Source: Enterococcus crotali (GTDB lineage Bacteria; Bacillota; Bacilli; Lactobacillales; Enterococcaceae). From it: 64,000 nt of DNA. Both the position numbers and the translations under genes were made by a program. Each line of letters opens with the position of its first letter. Within the stretch, counting starts at the first letter, position 1. The notes beneath the pieces were generated by a model, which was given only the letters and a program-made list of their open reading frames with translations, made no database searches and was not told the DNA's origin. The stretch covers positions 153,694 to 217,693 of the forward strand of contig NZ_AYPQ01000003.1 of the NCBI RefSeq assembly GCF_000633635.1, in the 5' to 3' direction. This document shows, one piece after another, positions 57,267-64,000 of the stretch.

Positions 57267-58373
57267 TCAACTTTCAATTTTAATGACTTTTCGATAAAGA
57301 TACTCTTTTGGATTTAATTTTTGATCTGCTGAAATGCTATGATCTGGACGGAAATAGGTTGAAAGTGGCAACATTTTTTCAATCAAGGTCTCTTTTTCTA
57401 CTCGTTGATTGATTAATTTACTTTTCGTTAAATCATCCGTCAGCTCAAAATGATTTTGTTCAGTATCAATCACCAAACCAAACATATTAGCTCCATCCAT
57501 TTTACTTTTAATATGACGACCAGATTCATTGTCTTGAATTAGCAATTCATTTCCCCAACGAAATAAGCGACGAGTCCCACCGCCTATGGCAAACTCCCAT
57601 TGATCTTCAGAAAATAAATCAAATCCTTGTTTTTTGATTGCTAATTTCAACTCTTCATGTGTAAAATCATGATGACTGTACACAAAATAATAATCTGATT
57701 CAGGTAAGAACTCTAAGTAAAATTGGTTTTTGACCAGTAAAGAGTCGGGAAATGACCATGTAAAGCTTTCCTCAGCGGATAATTCAGGAAAAAGTTGCGT
57801 ACAAATAATTTCTTCATAAGGGATAAATTGTTCTACTTCCCCTTCAAATGTACCCGTTACAGTATCAAATATTCCTAAAAATTCAGTCCCTGCTGGTAAT
57901 GCGTATTTTTGAACAAACATGGCAGGAATTGCTACCTTTCTTAACGTTGTCGTATACTCATTTATGTAATCAGAAATCCCCTCTAATGATGTTAGATCGT
58001 ACTGCGGATCCTCTTCTAACCATTCAGATGCAGGTAAAATTGCTTCATTTGTCAAAGTTGTTTTGAAGGTATTTTTATCCAAAGCTTCCCTTTCAAAATT
58101 TAATAGCTCATGTGAGCGTAGACCTTCTGCGCCTAAATCCCAGCCAAGGATCGCCTCACTATTTCCAGGAATAAACACAAACAATTCGCCATCAAACTCT
58201 AATTCAAACGTTCGACATTTAATCCCATACAATTCAAAATTTACTAATTGAATCGTATTGATTTCAACAGTCGGTGGAACAAAATACATCAATAATTGAT
58301 GCAACAACACTTCTTTTTCTGAATCCTTTAACTTTTTCCAATTTGCCCATTCAACTTGTTCAAATAAGTCCAC
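57267..58373 (-). CDS. Unknown protein with a SUMF1/FGE-like motif
   Basis: The protein is 368 aa, soluble. Most is acidic and shows no known fold. Near residue 255-275 the stretch EDQWEFAIGGGTRRLFRWGN strongly resembles the EWEYAARGG..R.FPWGN signature of formylglycine-generating/EgtB-like domains, but the rest of that domain is not evident. No sulfatase is nearby. Its 3' end lies 9 bp from the T-box promoter of alaS. I cannot assign a function. Confidence 0.65.
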   Translation of the reverse strand: MDLFEQVEWANWKKLKDSEKEVLLHQLLMYFVPPTVEINTIQLVNFELYGIKCRTFELEFDGELFVFIPGNSEAILGWDLGAEGLRSHELLNFEREALDKNTFKTTLTNEAILPASEWLEEDPQYDLTSLEGISDYINEYTTTLRKVAIPAMFVQKYALPAGTEFLGIFDTVTGTFEGEVEQFIPYEEIICTQLFPELSAEESFTWSFPDSLLVKNQFYLEFLPESDYYFVYSHHDFTHEELKLAIKKQGFDLFSEDQWEFAIGGGTRRLFRWGNELLIQDNESGRHIKSKMDGANMFGLVIDTEQNHFELTDDLTKSKLINQRVEKETLIEKMLPLSTYFRPDHSISADQKLNPKEYLYRKVIKIES

Positions 58374-58467
58374 ATTATCCCCTCCTCGTGCGTTTCAAAA
58401 ATATCTGTTATGATTAAGTATACCATTGAATGATTCTTTCATTAAGAAAATTATCTGGAGGTTCAAA

Positions 58468-58910
58468 ATGCACATACATTTTGGGAATGAACGATGCATC
58501 AAGCAGCGGCTTTTGCCTTACGTTATGAGGTTTTTGTCATCGAACAGGGTATTTCAGCCCAAGACGAGTTTGATGAACTAGACACTGTAGATCGGTATTA
58601 TTTTGTGGTCTATGAAGAGTCACTTGCTATTGCAACCATTCGTTATCAAGCAAAAGATGAGAACACTATCCAGCCCGATCGCTTTTGTGTTCGAAAAGGC
58701 TATCGTGGGAAAGGGATCGGAAAAAAGTTGCTTTTATTATTAGAAACTAAGGCCTTAAATGATGGATACAACTTTAGCATTCTATCTGCCGAAAAAACAG
58801 CTTGCTCTTTTTATAGATCATTAAGTTACTCAGTAAACTCTGAAGAGTATTTAGAAGATGGTATCGTATGCATAGAAATGATCAAAAATTTAAGCAGCCA
58901 AGAAGAATGA
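58468..58910 (+). pseudogene. GNAT acetyltransferase (ElaA-like), one frameshift near the start
   Basis: The ATG at 58468 has a strong GGAGG site 6-7 nt upstream and reads MHIHFGNE, then the frame breaks at 58490-58491 (one A missing). With it the product is one chain of about 147 aa: MHQAAAFALRYEVFVIEQGI, RFCVRKGYRGKGIGKKLL (acetyl-CoA motif), ACSFYRSLSYS. Without repair translation could start at 58494, which has no ribosome site. Probably a sequence error. Divergent from the 57-58 kb gene and convergent with cshB. Confidence 0.8.
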
Positions 58911-58928
58911 ACTCTTCTTGGCTGCTTA
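58892..58928 (-). terminator. Terminator after cshB overlapping the GNAT gene end
   Basis: Perfect 15-bp stem AAGCAGCCAAGAAGA / TCTTCTTGGCTGCTT followed by AAATTTTTG on the minus strand. It covers the last codons and stop of the convergent GNAT gene. Confidence 0.8.
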
Positions 58929-58931
58929 AGT

Positions 58932-60284
58932 CTATTTATAACTATTCTTTTTAGATTTTTTAGCTGTTCTTGTTTGCTGACGTCGCTCAACTTTGCGTTT
59001 TTGCTTATTACTAGCTGAAATCGCCCATTCGATTTTCTTCTTGTATCCTGGTTTAATTTTTTTCTTTTTCTTTTTCACTAAACCAATCAAGGTAGGATCT
59101 TCTAAAGCGTCTTTTGATTTCTCACGCTTCGTACGTCGATTACGATCATATGTATCGACTAATTCACCATTTTTTATTTCTTTTGGTTGGAACTTGATAC
59201 CTAGTTCTTCCACTTCAGAAATTGCTTCTTCATCCGCTGGCGAATAAAGAGTGATAGCTGTTCCATCTAACCCATTTCGGCCTGTTCTACCAACACGGTG
59301 AATAAAGAAGTCCAAGTCACTTGGCACTTCCGCATTGATGACATGAGACACCCCTTCAATATCGATGCCGCGTGCCGCTAAATCAGTCGCCACTACATAT
59401 TGAAATTCTAAGTCTTGCACTTGACGCATAACACGTTTTCGTTCTCTAGGAGAAATATCGCCATGGATTTTGGCCACTTTTAAGCCTTGATCTTTTAAGT
59501 AGTCCGTGATTTCATCCACGCGTTGTTTTGTATTGGCAAATATGATCACAAGATAGGGATGCCCAATTGTCAATAATTGGTAAATCAGACGATTCTTATC
59601 TTTCCCTTTTGTTGATATCAACCAATTATCGATCGTTTCTGAGATAATGTTTTTAGGTTTGATATGTTCAATGATCGGATTTTCCATGTACTTCTTCAGG
59701 AACGGTTTTAATTTTTCTGGAATCGTTGCAGAGAAAACGAGCATTTGTAGTTTATCTGGCAAACGCCCAGCGATTTGATCGACCTCTTCTAAAAAGCCCA
59801 TATCTAACGTCATATCTGCTTCATCTACGACAAACGAAAAAGCAGTATGTGCTTTTAGTGCTTGCTCGTTCATCAAATCTAAAATCCGACCTGGCGTTCC
59901 AATAACCACATGAGGTTGTTGATGTTTTAATTTAGCGATCTGACGTTGCTTATCTGTTCCACCGACAAAGTTCGTCACACGCATCTCTGGCTGACTGAAT
60001 TTTGCGATTTGGATCGCTTCTTGATAAATTTGATTCGCTAATTCACGACTAGGCGCCGTGATCAAAATTTGTACTTCATCCAATTGAGGATTTACTTTAT
60101 TCATCAATGGTAATAAAAATGTATGGGTCTTGCCGCTTCCGGTTTGCGATTGCCCGATTACACTTTTGCCTTTTTTAATGACGGGAATCAATTTTTCTTG
60201 TACTTCTGTTGGTTGTTCAAACCCTTTATCCGCTAGTGCTTCCATGATAAAATCGTTGAACTGAAATTGTTTAAATGAACTCAT
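58932..60284 (-). CDS. cshB: DEAD-box RNA helicase (CshB-like)
   Basis: The protein is 450 aa. All SF2 motifs are present: Q motif FEQPTEVQEKLIP, GQSQTGSGKTHTFLLP, VDEADMTLD (D-E-A-D), SATIPEKL, ARGIDIEGVSHVIN, HRVGRTGRNG. The C-terminal 70 residues are very basic (KKKKKKIKPGYKKK). It unwinds RNA in ribosome assembly or mRNA turnover, with the cold-shock CshB type as the closest fit. Confidence 0.9.
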   Translation of the reverse strand: MSSFKQFQFNDFIMEALADKGFEQPTEVQEKLIPVIKKGKSVIGQSQTGSGKTHTFLLPLMNKVNPQLDEVQILITAPSRELANQIYQEAIQIAKFSQPEMRVTNFVGGTDKQRQIAKLKHQQPHVVIGTPGRILDLMNEQALKAHTAFSFVVDEADMTLDMGFLEEVDQIAGRLPDKLQMLVFSATIPEKLKPFLKKYMENPIIEHIKPKNIISETIDNWLISTKGKDKNRLIYQLLTIGHPYLVIIFANTKQRVDEITDYLKDQGLKVAKIHGDISPRERKRVMRQVQDLEFQYVVATDLAARGIDIEGVSHVINAEVPSDLDFFIHRVGRTGRNGLDGTAITLYSPADEEAISEVEELGIKFQPKEIKNGELVDTYDRNRRTKREKSKDALEDPTLIGLVKKKKKKIKPGYKKKIEWAISASNKQKRKVERRQQTRTAKKSKKNSYK

Positions 60285-60350
60285 TTACCTCACCTCTTTC
60301 AAACTTGTTGTGTAAGTCCTCATGCATTATACCACAAAAACTACAAATCC

Positions 60351-61526
60351 TTATTGATTTTCTGTATTTTTCTTCTCTTTTATCGTGCTGATTGTATAGG
60401 TGTGACTTGCTTTTTCATAAAACAATCGCCGTTTTTTTCTGATCAGTACATAGAAAACATTGATAAAAAACAAGAGTAGTAAAAGTGAGCAAAATAGAAA
60501 CAGCATAAAACTCACAAGCTGCAGCATCCGATTATTCGAGTTCAACAAATCAGATGCACTTGTCATATATGAACTGATCAGCCCATAAACAACATACAAA
60601 TACCCATATCGAATCAATAACGCCTTAAAACGAATTTTTTCATGTCCTTCTTCCACTACTTGAATACGCACGACTTTCTTACCGATCGTTTCACCATTCG
60701 TAAGTTTTGGCAGTAACATAAATACTAAGAATACCATGACGAAAAACCAGACTTGTCCTTCCAACGCAGGATATCCTGCAAACCATTCTTTATACTGAGG
60801 AATAAAATTGAGAAGAAACATCGCCATTGTTTGAACGATCGAAATCACAAACCAATCAATCAAAAAAGCCACAAAACGCCTGAATAAGCTAACGGACTGT
60901 CCTTTTTCATAGGCCGCCTCATCCAATTCATCTCTTGTTGGAAATAAAAAGGTCAACATCGGCGTGATTGCATAACCAACCATTCCACCAAAGGTATTAT
61001 TGATCAGATCATTTACATCAGCTAAACGGTAGGGTCTAGGATAAATAAGGTATAACCCGCTCAATTGCGTCAATTCAAAAAATAACGATAAGAAAAAGCT
61101 CGCTAAAACAACTTTTTTAAATGACAGTTTGTAATAATAACGCAAATACACACCGAATGGCACGAGTAACAAGACATTAAACACAGGTTCCAAGACAACG
61201 CCTTGTCTCAAAGCAGGAATAAACGTGCTTGAATCATGAATATTTAATACTGTGTCCTGTAAAAATCGACTGACGAAATAAAATGGCCGCAATTCCAAAT
61301 ACTGACTCGTATATTGCGCCACTTCCGCTCGAGGTGGCAAGGGTAAAATAATCAAAAAATACGCACATAGTAAATAAAAAACAAATGAATACAGGATAAG
61401 AGCTCGCCTAAATAAAAAGGTTCCGTATTTCCGATACTCACGAATAACGAGCACAAACGATATCGCAAACGCTAAAAAAGGAAAAACGAGTATCGCCGTT
61501 TTGATTGGGACGGCATAAGCTGACAT
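60351..61526 (-). CDS. VanZ-RDD fusion membrane protein
   Basis: The protein is 391 aa. N-terminal half: VanZ-like domain with LPLPPRAEVAQYTSQYLELRPF, VFNVLLLVPFGVYLRYYY, FFELTQLSGLYLIYPRPYRLADVND (a typical VanZ motif; residues 150-174). C-terminal half: RDD domain starting SLFRRFVAFLIDWFVISI with LTNGETIGKKVVRIQVV. About nine membrane segments. VanZ confers low-level teicoplanin resistance; RDD proteins include Na+/H+ antiporters. Role of the fusion is unknown. Confidence 0.87.
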   Translation of the reverse strand: MSAYAVPIKTAILVFPFLAFAISFVLVIREYRKYGTFLFRRALILYSFVFYLLCAYFLIILPLPPRAEVAQYTSQYLELRPFYFVSRFLQDTVLNIHDSSTFIPALRQGVVLEPVFNVLLLVPFGVYLRYYYKLSFKKVVLASFFLSLFFELTQLSGLYLIYPRPYRLADVNDLINNTFGGMVGYAITPMLTFLFPTRDELDEAAYEKGQSVSLFRRFVAFLIDWFVISIVQTMAMFLLNFIPQYKEWFAGYPALEGQVWFFVMVFLVFMLLPKLTNGETIGKKVVRIQVVEEGHEKIRFKALLIRYGYLYVVYGLISSYMTSASDLLNSNNRMLQLVSFMLFLFCSLLLLLFFINVFYVLIRKKRRLFYEKASHTYTISTIKEKKNTENQ

Positions 61527-61712
61527 CTAACATCACTCCTTCTTTCTTAGTGTAGTAGAAAATAAAAGCTTTGTCATTTCTAAAACCATAGCTTAACAAA
61601 AAATATATTTTGCAAATTGAAAAAATTGCAGTATGATTGAAGTATAAAGCAACAGACGACAATACTGCTAACACATTATAGTATTCAACTTTTACATACG
61701 GAGGCTTTTTTT

Positions 61713-62035
61713 ATGTTAAATCCATACTTTGCATTTGGCGTTCCTATCTTTCTACTTTTTTTATACGTTGTATTTGCTATCATTAGGAAAAAAAGTAAGC
61801 TGCATTATATTGGATTCGTTCTTTTATTGATTGCAACCTTTATGATGGCCTTTAGTTTTCAGGTATTACAAGGATTGTGGACCTTGGAAGATACTCAGGC
61901 ATCAGACAACTTGCTAAATTAAATTATTCGCCAGAGTTATTGTGGATCCCGCTTGTATTAGGTGGCATTTTGGCTGTTGTTAATCTTTGGCGTGGAGTGA
62001 AGAGAGTGAAGTCTTTTCGTGAAAATCAAAAGTAA
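61713..62035 (+). pseudogene. Small two/three-helix membrane protein, one frameshift
   Basis: The ATG at 61713 (after GGAGGC) reads 69 codons with two membrane segments, then stops at LLN. In the next frame a third segment follows (SPELLWIPLVLGGILAVVN, then GVKRVKSFRENQK) up to the stop at 62035. One A missing in the run at 61917-61919 explains the break, giving about 107 aa. A terminator follows at 62041. Function unknown. Confidence 0.65.
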
Positions 62036-62040
62036 AAAAT

Positions 62041-62082
62041 AAAACGGTGGAGTGAGGGCAAGCCTGTACTCCATCGTTTTTT
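62041..62082 (+). terminator. Terminator after the small membrane protein
   Basis: AACGGTGGAGT / ACTCCATCGTT stem (one wobble) with a T6 tail on the plus strand. Confidence 0.85.
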
Positions 62083-62155
62083 CTAAACTATAGCTGTTCT
62101 ATGAAATGTAACCTGGTTATAATGAATAGTATCAATAGTTGAATGGAGTGAAATG

Positions 62156-62578
62156 ATGGATATCTGGGAAACATTGTATGAAAAAGCTAAAAAAGAGTAT
62201 TATCCCACAGAAGTTACACCTTTTATTTATGCGCATCATGTTGTTTGCGCATTAGAAAGTGAAAACGGTGAAATTTATACTGGCTTTTGTATTGAAAGTT
62301 GTGGTGGTGTTATGGATTTATGCGCTGAGCGGACAGCCGCATTAAATATGTACATGAATAGCGGTCAAACAGTCATTAAACGCAGCATTACATTTCGTAG
62401 TGATGCTCCTGAAGGTTTAGGTGGAATGCCTTGTGGTGGTTGTAGAGAACTATTACTCCAATTTTCTCCTAAAAATAAAGATACTGAGATCATGGTCGAT
62501 TATCAGACACGAGAAACGGTTAGACTTGAAGAGTTAGTTCCAAAATGGTGGGGTTGGACGCGGTATGAAAATCAATAG
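62156..62578 (+). CDS. Cytidine deaminase-like zinc protein
   Basis: The protein is 140 aa. The CDA fold zinc motif is CAERTAA (C-A-E, Cys instead of His as in blasticidin-S and tetrameric deaminases) with PCGGCREL 30 residues later. It is probably a nucleoside or blasticidin-type deaminase, cytosolic. The ATG at 62156 is 7 nt after GGAG; the adjacent ATG at 62153 is possible. A TATAAT lies 30 bp upstream. Confidence 0.85.
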   Translation: MDIWETLYEKAKKEYYPTEVTPFIYAHHVVCALESENGEIYTGFCIESCGGVMDLCAERTAALNMYMNSGQTVIKRSITFRSDAPEGLGGMPCGGCRELLLQFSPKNKDTEIMVDYQTRETVRLEELVPKWWGWTRYENQ

Positions 62579-62714
62579 ATCTTAACACTTGCGAAAAGGG
62601 GTAAAAAGGACAAAAAACAATACACGCTCACTTTCTCCTATTTATTACCTATTAATTACGCACTATTTACGATTTTTCATGAAAATAAAGTTTAAAAAAT
62701 TTCTTCTGTTCCCG

Positions 62715-62743
62715 TTGAGCCGACGTATTCAATTCGGTATACT
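62715..62743 (+). promoter_or_regulatory. Promoter of a plus-strand small RNA
   Basis: -35 TTGAGC, exactly 17-bp spacer, -10 TATACT. No gene follows; the transcript would run to the terminator at 63006. Confidence 0.7.
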
Positions 62744-62749
62744 TAAGTT

Positions 62750-63006
62750 GTAGAATAGAAATGAAACGAAGGTAGCTTTTCCTAGTTTAAACGATAATTA
62801 AATAATCATTGGCACTTTTCAATGGACCGCCAATCCAATGAAAAAGAACATTGTAATGACAGCACACACTGCCGGAACAACTTGCCAATAGTGCGAGAAA
62901 CAAACTCGCTTGTTTTGTTGTATCTAACTTCTTTTTAGATATAAAAGACAGGTTTATTTGTTGGACTATTGTCAACGGTATTAGTGAAAGCTGATACCGT
63001 TTTTTC
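62750..63006 (+). ncRNA. Plus-strand small RNA, antisense to the 62.8 kb element
   Basis: A clear promoter upstream, no ORF with a ribosome site inside, several hairpins, and a strong terminator AACGGTAT..ATACCGTT followed by T6 (62974-63006). It would be about 255 nt and covers the minus-strand element at 62795-62935 completely. Confidence 0.5.
62795..62935 (-). ncRNA. Structured RNA element 1 of a related pair
   Basis: Minus strand: hairpin GCGAG..CTCGC, GGCAAGTTGT, hairpin around AGTGTGTGCTGTC, hairpin TTTTCAtTGG..CCAtTGAAAA, ending AAAGTGCC. The same order and core occur in element 2. Its terminator part lacks a clean T run and its promoter is weak. Confidence 0.4.
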
Positions 63007-63065
63007 TATTCTGCTAGTTTTACCTGGGAGGTGAATAGTTTACACGTTGTACAAGCATAAAACAG

Positions 63066-63171
63066 AAAAAAATAGGCACTTTATCACTTGGCGCCAACCG
63101 AGTGATAAAGCCCTGCATAGACAGCACACACTATCTATACAAGTTGCCCTTGCTAGTTCCGAAGTTCTAGC
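63066..63171 (-). ncRNA. Structured RNA element 2 of a related pair
   Basis: Minus strand: hairpin GCTAG..CTAGC, GGCAACTTGT, hairpin ATAGA..TCTAT enclosing AGTGTGTGCTG, then terminator hairpin CTTTATCACT / AGTGATAAAG and a run of T. A TACAAT -10 lies at 63178-63183. An RNA of about 105 nt without an ORF. Confidence 0.5.
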
Positions 63172-63343
63172 TTCTTTATTGTACCGAACTTTTGTCTGAA
63201 TTTCTAGACATGATTGTTATTTTTCGGTCGTTTTGCTAAACTTCTCTCGCATTGGAAACGATATTGGTAGTTGTGCGCTGCTTGTATCGTTTTTTTTGTA
63301 TCATTTCACACATTATTTTAAACGAAAGAAAGGAAGATTTTTT

Positions 63344-63622
63344 ATGAAAAAACCAGTAAAATGTGTTAAAGCAATTCCGTATCAGGATATTTTAGATGTA
63401 AAAGAGGTCTTAGAAAGAATGCAATCTTGGGAAAAACCGTTGTTATTATTGAATGATTTTTTTAGTGATCAAAATATACCTGTGAACAAAAAGAAAATCA
63501 TTCGCGAATATTATGCATGCGGAAAAATCTATCATAGCTATTTTAAAGAAGTGGAAAGCATGCTACAAATTTTAGAGAAACAGATTTGTGTTATTACTGA
63601 AAAACAGTCGATTTCTATATAA
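63344..63622 (+). CDS. Small soluble protein of unknown function
   Basis: The protein is 92 aa, mainly helical and charged, with several Cys (residues 7, 57 and 84). The ATG at 63344 follows AAAGGAAG; the longer frame from 63233 looks non-coding. Size and helical pattern are like small bacteriocin-immunity or regulatory proteins, but no signature supports that. It lies between the structured RNAs and the holin-like toxin. Confidence 0.55.
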   Translation: MKKPVKCVKAIPYQDILDVKEVLERMQSWEKPLLLLNDFFSDQNIPVNKKKIIREYYACGKIYHSYFKEVESMLQILEKQICVITEKQSISI

Positions 63623-63775
63623 CAAAATACCGACAAAATGAATAAAATAAACATATATTCTTAATGTTTATTATGATACAATAAAAAAACAGAGAAGTTA
63701 TGACGGTGGCTACTTCTGAAAGGTGGTGGTGCTTATGAAAGTAAGTACTGAAATCTTTAGAGAGGAGAATGCCTT

Positions 63776-63874
63776 TTGTCCGCATTGGAAGCAATTCAGC
63801 TGATTTTAAGCTTTGGTATGTTTACCATCGCCTTGATCAAACTGATTGTGGAATTGCTTAAAGACAAAAAATAA
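63776..63874 (+). CDS. Holin-like type I toxin peptide
   Basis: 32 aa from a TTG with GGAGA 7 nt upstream: a short start SALEAIQLILSFG, one membrane helix (MFTIALIKLIVELL), and a basic KDKK tail, the pattern of putative holin-like toxins of Lactobacillales. An ATG at 63735 with an AGGTGG site is one base out of frame; restoring a T in the run at 63774-63777 would give a 46-aa toxin starting MKVSTEIFREENAFLSALE. Expression of such peptides is toxic to the membrane. An antisense RNA is encoded opposite. Confidence 0.7.
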   Translation: MSALEAIQLILSFGMFTIALIKLIVELLKDKK

Positions 63875-63981
63875 CCGTCAGCTTTAGCAGGGCAACGGTT
63901 ATTCTTAAAAAAATAATTTAGTCTAGTTACCGTCTTAAACGGCTCTGTCGAAGAGGGTATGTTAGCGCATATCCTCTTTAC
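63865..63981 (-). ncRNA. Probable antisense antitoxin RNA of the holin-like toxin
   Basis: Minus strand -10 TATAAT at 63988-63993 near the window edge, then a hairpin AGAGGATATGCGC..AT.CCTCTT region, and a terminator AATAACCGT / ACGGTTATT with T5. It overlaps the 3' end and terminator of the toxin mRNA, like RatA or RNA II antitoxins. The -35 lies beyond or at the edge. Confidence 0.5.
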
Positions 63982-64000
63982 GAGCTTATTATAGCATAAA

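Noticed and set aside
62787-62975. 62-aa minus-strand ORF inside the structured RNA region
   Set aside because: It starts at a TTG without a ribosome site and overlaps conserved RNA hairpins shared with element 2, which does not keep the frame.
1-64000. tRNA, rRNA, CRISPR arrays, insertion sequences, prophage
   Set aside because: I looked for cloverleaf ends, direct repeat-spacer patterns and transposase or integrase motifs, and found none that I could support.

Overview
The window comes from a low-GC Gram-positive bacterium. Gene content, gene orders and promoter/Shine-Dalgarno style point to Enterococcus; the species cannot be named from the sequence alone. Supporting orders are dinG-tseB(ypmB)-aspB-asnS, trmK next to the Nif3-family gene, and a TPP-riboswitch tenA-thiM-thiD-thiE operon. 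Nearly everything from 1 to 44.8 kb and from 45.3 to 61.5 kb is on the minus strand. Plus-strand genes appear at 44.9, 58.5 and 61.7-63.9 kb.

Layout. 1-14 kb is mostly core: a truncated nuclease-XPD-like helicase, a GNAT acetyltransferase, an orphan argJ with ARG-box-like operators, a BI-1 membrane protein with a MaoC-like protein, murC with a disordered protein at the sftA position, then asnS, aspB, tseB and dinG. 14-21 kb is an AT-rich accessory stretch of lipoproteins, an amidase, small membrane proteins (two of them paralogues), tiny ORFs and decayed genes. 21-29 kb holds map, an SDR, a DUF697 protein, a large unknown protein, a GntR-MFS pair and an APC permease. 29.6-33.8 kb is a six-gene GntR/ABC (ytr-like) operon. 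34-38 kb has a TraB-like lipoprotein and the thiamine salvage operon. 38-45 kb carries lipid and peptidase genes, Nif3/TrmK and a divergent nitroreductase/HxlR pair. 45-53 kb has a MutS2-like ATPase behind an attenuator-like leader, and the glycogen operon glgBCDA. 53-62 kb has alaS with a T-box and an intervening kinase-like gene, a DEAD-box helicase and a VanZ-RDD protein. 62-64 kb has a cytidine-deaminase homologue, a cluster of small structured RNAs and a holin-like type I toxin with a probable antisense RNA.

Two points affect how the annotation should be read. First, at least nine genes are broken by single missing bases, mostly in short homopolymers. They include asnS and map, which are normally essential, so most of these 'pseudogenes' are probably sequence errors. 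Second, the most promising regulatory systems are the roughly 320-nt leader of the MutS2-like gene (small ORFs, direct repeats, long-range pairing and a terminator) and the paired minus-strand RNAs at 62.8-63.2 kb, one of which is overlapped by an opposite-strand transcript.
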